The notes under the pieces were generated by a model. It was not told the DNA's origin. It searched no databases and saw nothing but the letters and a program-made list of their open reading frames with translations. This document shows, piece after piece, positions 1-7,885 of a stretch of DNA of 54,601 nucleotides; position 1 is the first letter of the stretch, and each line of letters starts with the position of its first letter. This stretch comes from a virus. The DNA lies in IMG/VR virus record IMGVR_UViG_3300036715_000254, positions 1 to 54,601 of that record, one strand, 5' to 3'. The position numbers and the translations under genes were made by a program.

Positions 1-17
1 AAATTGTAAACGTTTAG

Positions 18-46
18 TTCACTTTTATTCATTTCCATGTTATAAT
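18..46 (+). promoter_or_regulatory. Early sigma70-type promoter
   Basis: TTCACT at 18-23, a 17-bp spacer and a perfect TATAAT at 41-46. It matches five other copies in the window (4293, 4667, 11287, 51392, 51909), including the T-rich spacer. Transcription should start near 52-55, almost on the first ATG. Confidence 0.85.
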
Positions 47-51
47 CACAC

Positions 52-225
52 ATGAACTTAGCAACATCACTAGCAGCCAAGCAAATCCAACGTATGCTCG
101 ACATGGGCTATATTGGATATTATGACGTTATTGAACGGGCAACCAACTTCTTGATGGGTCAAGGTTGGTCTGCAGAGTACAGTCAACAATGCGCAGAAAA
201 GGCATTTGATTTACTAACACCATGA
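52..225 (+). CDS. Small hypothetical protein, 57 aa
   Basis: Begins with the ATG directly after the -10 element and ends in an ATGA overlap with the next gene. The expected transcript start falls on or beside this ATG, so it may be translated leaderless, or from internal Met codons 15 or 18. The product is mostly helical with no recognised domain. It is the first gene of an early operon leading to DNA ligase. The coupling to the next gene supports it being real. Confidence 0.6.
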   Translation: MNLATSLAAKQIQRMLDMGYIGYYDVIERATNFLMGQGWSAEYSQQCAEKAFDLLTP

Positions 226-440
226 AAAAACAAATCCCCGAACCTCCTGATCTCAATGAATTAGTTGGGCATCAAATTGCTCACTTGAGTCACCGTAACG
301 TCTACGAGTGGGTAAAGCATGGGAAGTGGAGCCGTCCACAATTTGACAAATGGGTTGAAGAACTCATGGTCCAGTCTTACGGCGAAGGTTTTGAAGAAGC
401 AATAGCAGAGGAAGATCTAAGTGACATCAATTATCAGTAG
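222..440 (+). CDS. Small acidic hypothetical protein, 72 aa
   Basis: Starts inside the stop of the upstream gene (ATGA) and has an acidic C-terminus. No known domain is recognised. The sequence is rich in Trp, Glu and His. It belongs to the operon that ends with DNA ligase. Function unknown. Confidence 0.7.
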   Translation: MKKQIPEPPDLNELVGHQIAHLSHRNVYEWVKHGKWSRPQFDKWVEELMVQSYGEGFEEAIAEEDLSDINYQ

Positions 441-447
441 TGAGTTT

Positions 448-606
448 ATGGCTTTGCGTACTCTCGACGCAGCAACAACTGAAATCCGCGAACGCAACGC
501 ACAGCGTGTTGCTGAGATGAAAGAACGCATGGGACGTAAGTATGTTCTACATCCAGACAATGCTCCCAAGAAAAGCAAATATCGAAAGGTGTTGAAAGCA
601 GTATGA
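448..606 (+). CDS. Small basic hypothetical protein, 52 aa
   Basis: The ATG at 448 is preferred because the longer in-frame start at 421 would lie deep in the upstream gene. The product has an N-terminal charged helix (residues about 8-30) and a Lys-rich C-terminus, as in small nucleic-acid-binding phage proteins, but no family is recognised. Its stop overlaps the ligase start (ATGA), so it is probably translationally coupled to the ligase. Confidence 0.6.
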   Translation: MALRTLDAATTEIRERNAQRVAEMKERMGRKYVLHPDNAPKKSKYRKVLKAV

Positions 607-1919
607 GTCTCTACAAAATTATCGAATCAGTCGCCGCTATTGGTTCCACTAAAGAGAAGCAAGCCATTCTCGAAAAGAACAAAGGCAACGAAATGTTGCG
701 GAAGGCGTTCCTGTATGCTGAGAACCCGCGCTTCAACTTCTACATCAAAGTCAAACCCGAAGACCTGTTGGCTGGTCTCGGCGAATACGACATTACAAAC
801 TCCACATTCACTGCGCTAGATAAACTAGTAGCACGCCAGTTTACTGGCAATGCAGCCCGGACTCACGTTGAAGGTATGCTGTCGGATCTGACACACGAAG
901 CTCAAATCATTCTCGCACGTATTATCAACAAAGATTTGCGCTGCAATGCTGGTACAGCTATAGCCAACAAAGTTTGGAAGGATTTGATTCCCGAGTATCC
1001 AATGATGCTCGCTTCCAAGCACGATGAAAAGGCAATCAAGAATCTACAGAAGTACGAAAACAAGGCGGGTTTCATTGTTCAGAAAAAGTGTGACGGCGGT
1101 CGCGTCAACGTTCTAATTGACAATGATGGTAACGTTGTTTATCGCTCTCGCGCTGGTAACATTCTGAACATGTATGGACTGTTTGACCATGTGTTCACAA
1201 AGTACAAGAACCAAGTGTTTGATGGTGAGTTGCTGGTAAAGGGTAAGAACGGTATCGTTGACCGTAAAACTGGCAACGGATTCTACACTAAGTTGGTGCG
1301 CGGAACAGCTACTGAAGCGGAAGTGAAGGCATTCTACTTAGAAGTCTGGGACGTTATTACCACTGAAGAATTCTTGGCGGGTGTTGGTACATTCCCGTAT
1401 AAGGAGCGGCTAGCAGATTTGAACTTCATGATATCCAAAGAGGATGTGCGAATCCAAGTCGTTGAAAGCAAGGAATGTGCAACTCTAGAAGAGTGCTATA
1501 CATTTTACGCTGAGATGCGTGACCGCAAAGAAGAAGGCGCAATCATTAAGGTGGCTGACGCTGTCTGGGAAGATCGCCGATCCAAGAACATGGTTAAGCT
1601 CAAGGCTGAAGAAAGTGCCGACTTGCTTTGTGTTGGTTGGAATCCCGGAAAGGTGGGTTCTCAATTCGATGGAATGATTGGTAGTCTGGTAATGCAGACG
1701 TCATGTGGTTTACTGGAAGTGAACAGCGGATCTGGATTGACTCCTGAAGACCGTGCAAAGAATCCAGAATATTATCTTGGAAAGATCATTGAAATCGCTT
1801 ACAATGAAGTTATTAGTAGCAAGGATCCAAAGAAAACTACCAAGTCTTTGTTCTTGCCGATTTACAAGCAAATCCGTTTCGATAAGACGTTTGCCAACAA
1901 GTTAAGCGAATTGAAATAA
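603..1919 (+). CDS. ATP-dependent DNA ligase (T4 gp30-like)
   Basis: Seals nicks in duplex DNA through an enzyme-AMP intermediate, joining Okazaki fragments and recombination joints. At 438 aa it is a little shorter than T4 gp30. The N-terminal segment IGSTKEKQAILEKNK closely follows T4 ligase. Nucleotidyltransferase motif I is KCDG with Lys162 as the likely AMP acceptor. Motif III FDGELL, motif IV EEGAIIK and motif V MVKLKAE follow, then a C-terminal OB-fold region. It is the last gene of the first early operon, coupled to the 52-aa gene upstream. Confidence rests on the intact motif series and the T4-like N-terminus. Confidence 0.95.
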   Translation: MSLYKIIESVAAIGSTKEKQAILEKNKGNEMLRKAFLYAENPRFNFYIKVKPEDLLAGLGEYDITNSTFTALDKLVARQFTGNAARTHVEGMLSDLTHEAQIILARIINKDLRCNAGTAIANKVWKDLIPEYPMMLASKHDEKAIKNLQKYENKAGFIVQKKCDGGRVNVLIDNDGNVVYRSRAGNILNMYGLFDHVFTKYKNQVFDGELLVKGKNGIVDRKTGNGFYTKLVRGTATEAEVKAFYLEVWDVITTEEFLAGVGTFPYKERLADLNFMISKEDVRIQVVESKECATLEECYTFYAEMRDRKEEGAIIKVADAVWEDRRSKNMVKLKAEESADLLCVGWNPGKVGSQFDGMIGSLVMQTSCGLLEVNSGSGLTPEDRAKNPEYYLGKIIEIAYNEVISSKDPKKTTKSLFLPIYKQIRFDKTFANKLSELK

Positions 1920-1924
1920 CATTT

Positions 1925-2113
1925 GTGAAGCCACAAACTCCTGCACAGCAAGTATTTGCTGCTCAATGGAATAATTATGCGCTTTAACAGTTCTTTCATC
2001 ACAATGAAGAAGCAGCTTGGGAAGTTTTTAAAGATGTGTGGAATCTAGCAATAGAGGAAGCAATTAGTGTGTCAAATAGTGCCGAAGTGGCACAGTTAAT
2101 TATTAAGGATTGA
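1925..2113 (+). pseudogene. Small gene interrupted by an in-frame TAA
   Basis: Reading from a GTG at 1925, 20 codons are followed by TAA at 1985-1987 and then 41 further open codons in the same frame to TGA at 2111. The downstream part (starting QFFHHNEEAAWEVFKDVW) looks like real protein, rich in Trp, Glu and Ala, and fills the gap up to the next gene. There is no good ribosome site at the GTG. It is either a decayed gene or one needing readthrough. Confidence 0.5.
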
Positions 2114-2115
2114 TT

Positions 2116-2388
2116 ATGAACGACGTTAGTGAAGTTGGTTTCGAGAAGAGCGTAGTTGAAGCACAATTAGCAGTTGGTCTGTCTCGCATTCAGTTTTACA
2201 AGACTGATGGAAGTCTCCGTGAAATGGTTGTTACTCGTGATATGAGTATCATTCCAGAAGACAAGCGCCCATCCAATGATGGTAAGACACGTATGCTGTC
2301 CGATACTACAATCCCAGTTTACGACGTTGAATCGAATAGCTGGAAGTCGTTTGTTCTGGAAAACCTCATTGTGATTGATCGCGAATGA
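2116..2388 (+). CDS. SH3-barrel-like small phage protein, 90 aa
   Basis: The ATG at 2116 is chosen over an in-frame TTG at 2110. Residues 23-90 have the pattern of small phage SH3-like proteins: an F-x-KTDGS-R strand, a polar loop, then VYDVESNSWKSFVLENLI. No catalytic residues are evident. These proteins are common in T4-like and jumbo phages and their role is unknown. Its stop overlaps the next start (ATGA). Confidence 0.7.
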   Translation: MNDVSEVGFEKSVVEAQLAVGLSRIQFYKTDGSLREMVVTRDMSIIPEDKRPSNDGKTRMLSDTTIPVYDVESNSWKSFVLENLIVIDRE

Positions 2389-2684
2389 GCATTTCTACAT
2401 ACCCAATGATTATTGTTGGGAGACTGTATCAGTTTCTCGATGCTAATATCCATGTTGAAAATTACTTGGATGACATAATTGACAATTCGGATGTTGAAAT
2501 CAGTTCTGTTTATTTCGACAGCGTCCGTGAAGATAACATTGTTGGCTTTTCGTTGTACGGAAACAAAGTAACTGAAGAGATTAATTACTCTCTATTGATT
2601 CCCAAGATTCAAGAAGCGTCTGAGAAGTTTAAAAACTTGTTTGGTTTTGAAGCGAAACTTTACCTAACACAATCCATTACCTAG
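2385..2684 (+). CDS. Hypothetical protein, 99 aa
   Basis: Translationally coupled to the upstream gene by ATGA. The protein is acidic with alternating hydrophobic residues, suggesting a small alpha/beta fold. No domain is recognised. The following gene has its own ribosome site (AGGAG at 2680-2684), overlapping the stop region of this gene. Confidence 0.65.
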   Translation: MSISTYPMIIVGRLYQFLDANIHVENYLDDIIDNSDVEISSVYFDSVREDNIVGFSLYGNKVTEEINYSLLIPKIQEASEKFKNLFGFEAKLYLTQSIT

Positions 2685-2693
2685 GAGATAATT

Positions 2694-2984
2694 ATGAAGA
2701 TTGTTCTAATGCCTGAAGAAAAAGCAGCAAAGAAAGCCGCCAAAAAGGCAGCGTGGTTGGCGACACCAGTTGCTATTGTACAGCGTCCTCTACGCTATCT
2801 ACGTAGCCAACTGAACGCAAAGGATGAGAAGGGTAACACTCTTGTTCATCCAGTATGTACAGTTGCAAAACGCATGGCAAAGCGCGGTGATGGCGGAACT
2901 ATTCAAGCAATGGCTCTGTACATCGCTCATGGTGGCCTCGTTGCACCAATTGTTCAAGAAACTAAAGAACCTGTAGCAGCATAA
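2694..2984 (+). CDS. Basic hypothetical protein, 96 aa
   Basis: Preceded by a clear AGGAG site. The N-terminal 20 residues form an Ala/Lys-rich helix and the centre carries many Arg and Lys, so nucleic-acid binding is plausible. No family is recognised. It sits just upstream of the DsbA-like DNA-binding protein gene. Confidence 0.7.
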   Translation: MKIVLMPEEKAAKKAAKKAAWLATPVAIVQRPLRYLRSQLNAKDEKGNTLVHPVCTVAKRMAKRGDGGTIQAMALYIAHGGLVAPIVQETKEPVAA

Positions 2985-2992
2985 GGAATAAC

Positions 2993-3253
2993 ATGGCTAA
3001 CATCAAAGACCCAATCGTAGCAAAAGCAGTTAAAGACTTCTGTGATGAGATGAGCGCATCGTTCTCTCGTGCTGGTGGCGAACGTGACTTCCAGAAAGAA
3101 GCAGTTGCACGCTTGGCTGAAGAACACGAGCTGGATAAGAAGATCCTCCGTAAGCTGGCTAAGACATATCATGCTTCCAACTTTGCTACACAAAAGGCAG
3201 ATCAAGAAGAGTTTGAAGTAACTTACGAAGCACTGTTCGGTGTACAAGAGTAA
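2993..3253 (+). CDS. DsbA-like double-stranded DNA-binding protein
   Basis: An 86-aa helical, charged protein. The N-terminal VKDFCDEMSASFSRAGGERD segment and the C-terminal QEEFEVTYEAL segment resemble small proteins annotated in T4-like phages as the dsDNA-binding protein DsbA, which in T4 binds near late promoters. Length fits (T4 DsbA is about 89 aa). The assignment is by recalled family resemblance; no structural motif proves it. An AAGGA site lies upstream. Confidence 0.6.
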   Translation: MANIKDPIVAKAVKDFCDEMSASFSRAGGERDFQKEAVARLAEEHELDKKILRKLAKTYHASNFATQKADQEEFEVTYEALFGVQE

Positions 3254-3413
3254 AATCATTCTAACAGCGACAGAACGTAATACACCAGGCGTTCCAGCTA
3301 AAGCTATCAACTATGCGTTGATGGAAGAGAATGCTGAGTTACGTGAGCGCATTAAAAATTGTGAAGCGGAAATTAAATGGTGGCGAAAAAGAAACTCGGA
3401 GGATCTTACGTGA
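3240..3413 (+). CDS. Small hypothetical protein with a coiled-coil-like stretch, 57 aa
   Basis: Starts with GTG at 3240, overlapping the end of the dsbA-like gene, and ends in a GTGA overlap with the nucleotidase. Residues 30-50 (MEENAELRERIKN and on) form a charged amphipathic helix suited to a coiled coil. No family is recognised. It fills an otherwise empty gap exactly. Confidence 0.6.
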   Translation: MYKSKIILTATERNTPGVPAKAINYALMEENAELRERIKNCEAEIKWWRKRNSEDLT

Positions 3414-3880
3414 AAGTTTACCTAGACGTTGACGGCGTATTTGCCGACTTTGATAAGAAGATTGCTGAGATAGCACCAGGTCATCTACGCATGTCTAATG
3501 AGATTTGGGAACCGATTTCCAAAGTACCTAATTTCTTTGCTACGCTGGAACTAATGCATGAATCCCTAGAGTTAATTAATATATTGAAAGATTATGATCT
3601 CGAATTCTTGACTGCTTTACCGCGACCAACTGGTTTGTTATACACCGCTGACTCCGACAAGCGTCATTGGTTGCGTGAGCATGTATCCAAGACTATCCCA
3701 ATCAACACAGTTGAAGGCGGCGTCAACAAGGTGCGTTGGTTAAAAGAACATCCAGGTTCTATCCTGATTGATGACTATCAACGCAATATTGATTTGTGGG
3801 AAGAACATGGCGGCATTGGAATCTTGTTCACAACTGTTCCAGCTACAATCGACAAACTGATTAAGAGAAAGATTCTATGA
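3410..3880 (+). CDS. HAD-like 5'(3')-deoxyribonucleotidase family protein
   Basis: The GTG at 3410 is preferred to the ATG at 3377 because GGAGG lies just upstream (3398-3402) and the stop of the upstream gene overlaps it. The N-terminus carries the HAD motif DVDGVFADFD, with two Asp residues expected to act as nucleophile and general acid. A later segment SILIDDYQRNIDLW matches the acidic magnesium-binding motif. At 156 aa it is the size of small phage and bacterial NT5C-type nucleotidases. It probably dephosphorylates deoxynucleoside monophosphates, in keeping with the dCMP deaminase and RNR in the window. Substrate is inferred. Confidence 0.8.
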   Translation: MKVYLDVDGVFADFDKKIAEIAPGHLRMSNEIWEPISKVPNFFATLELMHESLELINILKDYDLEFLTALPRPTGLLYTADSDKRHWLREHVSKTIPINTVEGGVNKVRWLKEHPGSILIDDYQRNIDLWEEHGGIGILFTTVPATIDKLIKRKIL

Positions 3881-4050
3881 TTATCAATCCACAACCAAAA
3901 GACACAAGTAAGGGACATTTGCTAGTCTCGCTAGTGAAAAGTATTGTCCGTATCATCGCAGGTATTGCACTGTACAATGGGGCATTAGGAATAGCTGGAG
4001 CTTTAATTGTTGTTGCAGAAGTTCTCGGCATTCTTGAGGAATTAGTCTAA
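3877..4050 (+). CDS. Small membrane protein, 57 aa
   Basis: Starts in an ATGA overlap with the nucleotidase and ends in TAATG shared with the next gene. Residues about 15-57 are strongly hydrophobic (HLLVSLVKSIVRIIAGIALY and on) and could form one or two membrane helices. No family is recognised. Confidence 0.65.
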   Translation: MIINPQPKDTSKGHLLVSLVKSIVRIIAGIALYNGALGIAGALIVVAEVLGILEELV

Positions 4051-4244
4051 TGTTTAGGTACTATGGATATACAGTTCGGGAAGTTCCACAACTATTCACG
4101 AACCGCGAAGATGCTAATAAGTTTTGCGAACAGAATCGTATTGATCCATCCAATATTGTTCAACTGTATGATTACAAACTTCCGATTTATGTTGAACTGG
4201 ATGAAACTGGAATCATTGAAGAGCCAGATTGGGTTGAACCCTAA
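4050..4244 (+). CDS. Small acidic hypothetical protein, 64 aa
   Basis: The ATG overlaps the upstream TAA (TAATG), which favours this frame over another open frame from 4063. The protein is aromatic at the N-terminus and acidic at the C-terminus. It is the last gene of its operon: about 100 bases without a gene follow, holding only the next early promoter. Confidence 0.65.
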   Translation: MFRYYGYTVREVPQLFTNREDANKFCEQNRIDPSNIVQLYDYKLPIYVELDETGIIEEPDWVEP

Positions 4245-4292
4245 ATAACGATGATTGATGTATATCTATAGTTGGGTCACAAAGTTGAGTAG

Positions 4293-4321
4293 TTCACTTT
4301 TATTCCTTTCTGTGTTATAAT
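4293..4321 (+). promoter_or_regulatory. Early sigma70-type promoter
   Basis: TTCACT at 4293-4298, a 17-bp spacer ending in TGTG, and TATAAT at 4316-4321. The leader that follows (CATAGCAACAAAGGA and on) resembles those after 11315 and 51937. Confidence 0.9.
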
Positions 4322-4347
4322 AAAGACATAGCAACAAAGGATAGAAG

Positions 4348-4560
4348 ATGGCAAAGTTTAAACAAGATCATATTCAGCAATACCTGACGACTCTTGAGTC
4401 TGTAACTTACAACAAATTTGGAAATCACTCTTTTGTGGCCGGTGTTTATGGTAGTATTATCGCTCATCTGTTTGAGCAGTTACCTAAGCATCAGCAAGCA
4501 GAAATGATCGCTAATATCTCGTCATTGACTGCTAAATATGCTCCCGCCATTCAACTTTAA
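4348..4560 (+). CDS. Small hypothetical protein, 70 aa
   Basis: First gene after the 4293 promoter, with an AAGGA site in the conserved leader. The protein is His/Gln-rich and mainly helical. No family is recognised. Confidence 0.7.
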   Translation: MAKFKQDHIQQYLTTLESVTYNKFGNHSFVAGVYGSIIAHLFEQLPKHQQAEMIANISSLTAKYAPAIQL

Positions 4561-4561
4561 T

Positions 4562-4741
4562 ATGAGAAATCTTTCGCTTGCATCGCGAAATAAAATTTCT
4601 CATCTCCAGCAAGCTATTTGGAAGACTGAAGAAGTGATCAAGCTGGCCAGCGCAGATGAGTCGAGCTCCACTTTTATTCACGCGCGTGCTATAATTGACA
4701 TCTTGGAAAAACAAATTGAGGAAATTTGGAATGGCAACTAA
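4562..4741 (+). CDS. Small helical hypothetical protein, 59 aa
   Basis: The ATG at 4562 follows the upstream stop by one base. The protein is a predicted helical hairpin with no known family. Its last third overlaps a second early promoter (4667-4695) and the beginning of the next gene, so promoter and code share the same DNA. Confidence 0.55.
   Translation: MRNLSLASRNKISHLQQAIWKTEEVIKLASADESSSTFIHARAIIDILEKQIEEIWNGN
4667..4695 (+). promoter_or_regulatory. Early sigma70-type promoter inside a coding region
   Basis: TCCACT at 4667-4672, a 17-bp spacer with the same CTTTTATTC start as the other early promoters, and TATAAT at 4690-4695. It should drive the 354-aa gene at 4731. Confidence 0.75.
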
Positions 4742-5795
4742 AGAAGCAAAACGTATCAAAGCTCACAAGCTACTCCGTAATAATGATCCACGATTGGATC
4801 CGGATAACTATACTGTAAGCATGTTGCACATTACAAACTTCTTCAACGTTACATATGATGCGAAGGAACGCATGTCGTGGCTTCGTAGTCATTATCCCAA
4901 GACTAAGTTCAAGGATCTCCCAGATCTCGACTTTAAGACACTCTCGACTTTGGTCCGTATTGTGGACAACGGTGGCGAACTGTCTGAGAAGCACCAGATT
5001 ATCATGGATAACGAGTTGACTCGTCTGACTGATAACTCCAAGCAAGTTCAAGTAGCGACTAAGACTTTAGTAGCGACTTTAACTAAGCCAACTATCCAAG
5101 AAAAGATGGATGAGAAGGTAGCTGAATTTCTGGGTGAGTTCAACGGCTTGGTTGATCAATACACGATAGACGGAACTATTCCCAAGGTTGAATCTCTGGT
5201 TAATACAATGGGTATCCGTGGTCCGATGGTCAAGAAGGTCATGGACCGAGTCGCCAACATTACCACTGAACTTGATGAAGCGATTGAAGGTACTGACAAG
5301 CAGCTCGTTGAGGGTTACAGTAACTTCAAGAAGGTTGAGTTGAAGCGTCTCCGTGGTATCTATCAATCTCTCGCAGATGCGATGAAACAAGCCAAGGTGA
5401 CTGTTGTACGCAAAGCGCGTAAGGTAAAGGTGAAACCGCCCGCAGTTATCGCGAAAGGTGTGAAGTACGCCGCAGAGAATATTGACTTGAAGATGAAGTC
5501 AATTAACCCAGCAACCATTGTTGGTATGTCCGAACTATACGTGTTCAATGCGAAGTACCGGAAGCTGCAATACTACGAAGCAATTTCTGGTCAGACACTT
5601 ACGTTCAAGGGAACAACCCTGTTGAACTTTGATGTAAACAAATCTATGGGTAAGACTATCCGGAAGCCGGAGCTGATCAATTACTCGGATGGTAAACGTG
5701 TCCTGAATAAGTTCTTCAAGGAGACTAAGTCTACTGAGCAGAAACTGACTGGACGTATTAACGATGAATGTATCTTGTTGGTGGCGTACAAATGA
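4731..5795 (+). CDS. Hypothetical protein, 354 aa, with own early promoter
   Basis: The ATG at 4731 follows GAGGAA at 4719-4724 and an early promoter; the longer form from 4695 would begin inside the -10 element. The protein is highly charged. Residues 90-230 are long helices likely to form a coiled coil, then a Lys/Arg/Val-rich linker (about 225-250) and a beta-rich C-terminal 110 residues. No domain is recognised. The basic linker suggests contact with nucleic acid, but that is inference. Confidence 0.8.
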   Translation: MATKEAKRIKAHKLLRNNDPRLDPDNYTVSMLHITNFFNVTYDAKERMSWLRSHYPKTKFKDLPDLDFKTLSTLVRIVDNGGELSEKHQIIMDNELTRLTDNSKQVQVATKTLVATLTKPTIQEKMDEKVAEFLGEFNGLVDQYTIDGTIPKVESLVNTMGIRGPMVKKVMDRVANITTELDEAIEGTDKQLVEGYSNFKKVELKRLRGIYQSLADAMKQAKVTVVRKARKVKVKPPAVIAKGVKYAAENIDLKMKSINPATIVGMSELYVFNAKYRKLQYYEAISGQTLTFKGTTLLNFDVNKSMGKTIRKPELINYSDGKRVLNKFFKETKSTEQKLTGRINDECILLVAYK

Positions 5796-6016
5796 AGTAC
5801 CAGATTATTGAGGTTCGCGACGGCAACAATAAAGTATATTACGAACTTTATTTTTGGGAACAGGTGTGGTTTAAATGGAAGTGGGTTCAGCTGAAACAAT
5901 ATTCTTATAATTATGATTATCTCGAAATAGCTAAATTCTCATCTGTAGATGAGGCAATGCGAGAAGTTAATACACGAGTCTTTAAGTTTACAGTCGTAAA
6001 AGAAGGTAAAGTATGA
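5792..6016 (+). CDS. Aromatic-rich hypothetical protein, 74 aa
   Basis: Starts in the stop of the upstream gene (ATGA) and overlaps the next start likewise. Residues 15-50 are unusually rich in Trp and Tyr (VYYELYFWEQVWFKWKW). The pattern resembles a short beta-sheet protein. No family is recognised. Confidence 0.6.
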   Translation: MKYQIIEVRDGNNKVYYELYFWEQVWFKWKWVQLKQYSYNYDYLEIAKFSSVDEAMREVNTRVFKFTVVKEGKV

Positions 6017-6282
6017 ACCACGAACTGATTAGCCGACTGTACAAGGAATCGGTCGCACATTGCGTTAAACTTGGACCAAATCCAAACGGCACAAATCGAG
6101 CATGGGCATGGGAAGAGAAGTTCGCTGAGCTGATTGTCGAACATTGTGCGAAAATTGCTGAAGATTGTTATGTGTATCATGAGCCATTGAGTAAAGTTCC
6201 AGGACATATTCGTAATTTTGAACGGTTGACTGATGAAAATATGTCAACACCTAAACCCAAAAGGTGCGTGTGCGCGATATGA
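6013..6282 (+). CDS. Hypothetical protein, 89 aa
   Basis: Coupled to the upstream gene by ATGA. Residues 35-50 (EKFAELIVEHCAKIAE) are a motif shared by many small early phage proteins of unknown role; the 83-aa product at 45611 has a related segment. The C-terminus ends in a Cys-containing basic tail. Confidence 0.65.
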   Translation: MNHELISRLYKESVAHCVKLGPNPNGTNRAWAWEEKFAELIVEHCAKIAEDCYVYHEPLSKVPGHIRNFERLTDENMSTPKPKRCVCAI

Positions 6283-6301
6283 TGAAGGGATTGAGGAAAG
6301 C

Positions 6302-6586
6302 ATGACTGATAAACGAGTAATTAAACTGTTAGAACAAATCGCGCGTGGTACTCACGATCCAACACCAACTCGAATGTTGCCACCTCTAGATAATAAGGCC
6401 GCATAGGAAATAGATTCTTGGTGGCAAGATTATTATGGTTCTAACGATAAATCGCTTAAACTACTAGCAAGGCAGGCAATTGCTATTATTGAAACCCAAT
6501 ATGTTGACCCGTGTCCTGGTTGCAAACCCGGTATCGTATGCCGAACAATGCTATGTGGTAGATTGAAACAAAATGTTACTTATTGA
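6302..6586 (+). pseudogene. Small gene interrupted by an in-frame amber codon
   Basis: A good site (GAGGAAAGC) precedes ATG 6302. After 34 codons there is TAG at 6404-6406, and the same frame then stays open for 59 more codons to TGA at 6584, overlapping the start of the nuclease gene at 6573. The downstream part contains CPGCKPGIVC, a plausible zinc-binding cluster, and looks coding. It is either a nonsense-mutated gene or read through. Confidence 0.55.
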
Positions 6587-7484
6587 TTACAGCCAGCTTA
6601 TTATTGCTGGCGCTCTTACTTTCGGATCCGACTTTGATAAAGGTAAGGATGCGAAGAAACAAATTGACATTCTCCGTCACACTATTTTAAACACTCTGTT
6701 GAGTGATAAGAAAAAACATGGTGCGATGTACGGTAATATTGTTATTGCCGTTGACAGTCGTAATTACTGGCGTCGAGATGTGTTTCCACATTATAAGGGT
6801 GCTCGTAAAAAGAATCGTGAAGATTCTAAAACTGATTGGAAAGCTATTTTCGATATCGGTGCTCAATTGCGCGAGGAATTCAAAGAAGTATTTCCGTATA
6901 ACTTTGTCAACGTAGATGGAGCAGAAGCTGATGATGTTGTTGCTGTATTGACAAAGTACACACAAACGAATGATCTAGCCACTGTTGGACTCGTTGACAA
7001 CGAACCTCAGCATGTTCTAATCAAATCGAATGACGGAGACTTTGGTCAACTACACAAATATCAAAATGTTCGCCAGTGGAATCCAATTCTCAAGAAGTAT
7101 GTTCCAAAGTATGGAAAGTACGATTTGCTAGAGAAGCTTCTAACTGGTGATACTGGTGATGGTATTCCCAATATCAAATCTGCTGATGATCACTTCATGA
7201 ATGAAAACTCCGGACGTCAGTCTTCTATTACAGCTAAAATTAAGAAGCACGCATTTGAGCAGTTTGATCGTGGCGAGCAGATCTACTTTGGCGACAAGAC
7301 AATGGATACAAACTTCCGTCGCAACCGCCAGCTGATTGACTTTGATTACATTCCCGAAAACGTTTCCAACGCAATTGTCGAGGCATATAAATCATATATA
7401 CCCGTAAAAAACAAGGGTGCAATTTTTAATTATTTTGTCAAGAACCGCATGAAGCAGTTAATAGCAAATATCCAGGAGTTTTAA
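6573..7484 (+). CDS. 5'-3' exonuclease / RNase H (T4 Rnh-like, FEN family)
   Basis: Removes RNA primers and flaps from lagging-strand fragments before ligation. At 303 aa it matches T4 Rnh in size. FEN-family acidic motifs appear in order: LLIDYSQLI near the N-terminus, VIAVDSRNYWRRDVFPHYK, VDGAEADDVVAVL, SNDGDFGQL and LTGDTGDGIPNI, giving the two-metal active site. It works with the ligase and primase found elsewhere in the window. It overlaps the next gene by one base (TAATG). Confidence 0.93.
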   Translation: MLLIDYSQLIIAGALTFGSDFDKGKDAKKQIDILRHTILNTLLSDKKKHGAMYGNIVIAVDSRNYWRRDVFPHYKGARKKNREDSKTDWKAIFDIGAQLREEFKEVFPYNFVNVDGAEADDVVAVLTKYTQTNDLATVGLVDNEPQHVLIKSNDGDFGQLHKYQNVRQWNPILKKYVPKYGKYDLLEKLLTGDTGDGIPNIKSADDHFMNENSGRQSSITAKIKKHAFEQFDRGEQIYFGDKTMDTNFRRNRQLIDFDYIPENVSNAIVEAYKSYIPVKNKGAIFNYFVKNRMKQLIANIQEF

Positions 7485-7885
7485 TGGCAACTATTGTAGA
7501 AATTTTGAAGGCGGCTGAAGATAACATTCAGTCCATTATGCAACACAAGGATAACACCTACTTGCGTAACTTTATGCGCGCTGCGTATATCTCGAACCGT
7601 AAGCTACAATTACCAGAGACTGACCCTCCATACAAGATTAATGCAATGGAAGAAGCGCAAGTTCCTTCCGGTGTGTTTTGGCAAGTTTGTAAGAAGATTG
7701 AGATCTTCCAAAAGACATATGAAAAGGCAGCAACTGTTCGTGTTGAGAATAGCTTTATCCAAGCACTTGAATCAGTATCCGCAAAGGAAGCAGAAATCAT
7801 TCTTGCAGCTAAGAATCAAACGCTTCACAAGATTTACAAGGGTGTGACTCTAGAAGCTCTAACAAAGGTTGGATATTTTAAATGA
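7484..7885 (+). CDS. Conserved hypothetical T4-like phage protein, 133 aa
   Basis: Lies directly between the Rnh-like nuclease and dCMP deaminase genes, with overlapping ends. The sequence (residues 25-60: LRNFMRAAYISN, then LPETDPPYK) resembles a small family in T4-like phages, possibly DUF6433, whose N-terminal half is helical. No active site is visible. A replication-linked role is suggested only by position. Confidence 0.7.
   Translation: MATIVEILKAAEDNIQSIMQHKDNTYLRNFMRAAYISNRKLQLPETDPPYKINAMEEAQVPSGVFWQVCKKIEIFQKTYEKAATVRVENSFIQALESVSAKEAEIILAAKNQTLHKIYKGVTLEALTKVGYFK

Noticed and set aside
3377-3880. Longer start (3377) for the HAD-like nucleotidase
   Set aside because: The extra 11 residues overlap the 57-aa gene in another frame, and GGAGG is correctly placed for the GTG at 3410.
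4240-4247. CCTAAATA as late promoter
   Set aside because: It sits at a stop codon about 100 bases from the next start, which has its own strong early promoter.
4063-4248. Alternative reading frame overlapping the 64-aa gene
   Set aside because: The frame from 4050 has a TAATG overlap with the upstream gene and a better amino-acid pattern.
1985-6406. Genome-wide reassignment of stop codons as cause of the interrupted genes
   Set aside because: TAA, TAG and TGA all serve as ordinary stops at many well-supported gene ends in the window (for example TAG at 438-440, TAA at 1917-1919), so a general reassignment is excluded.
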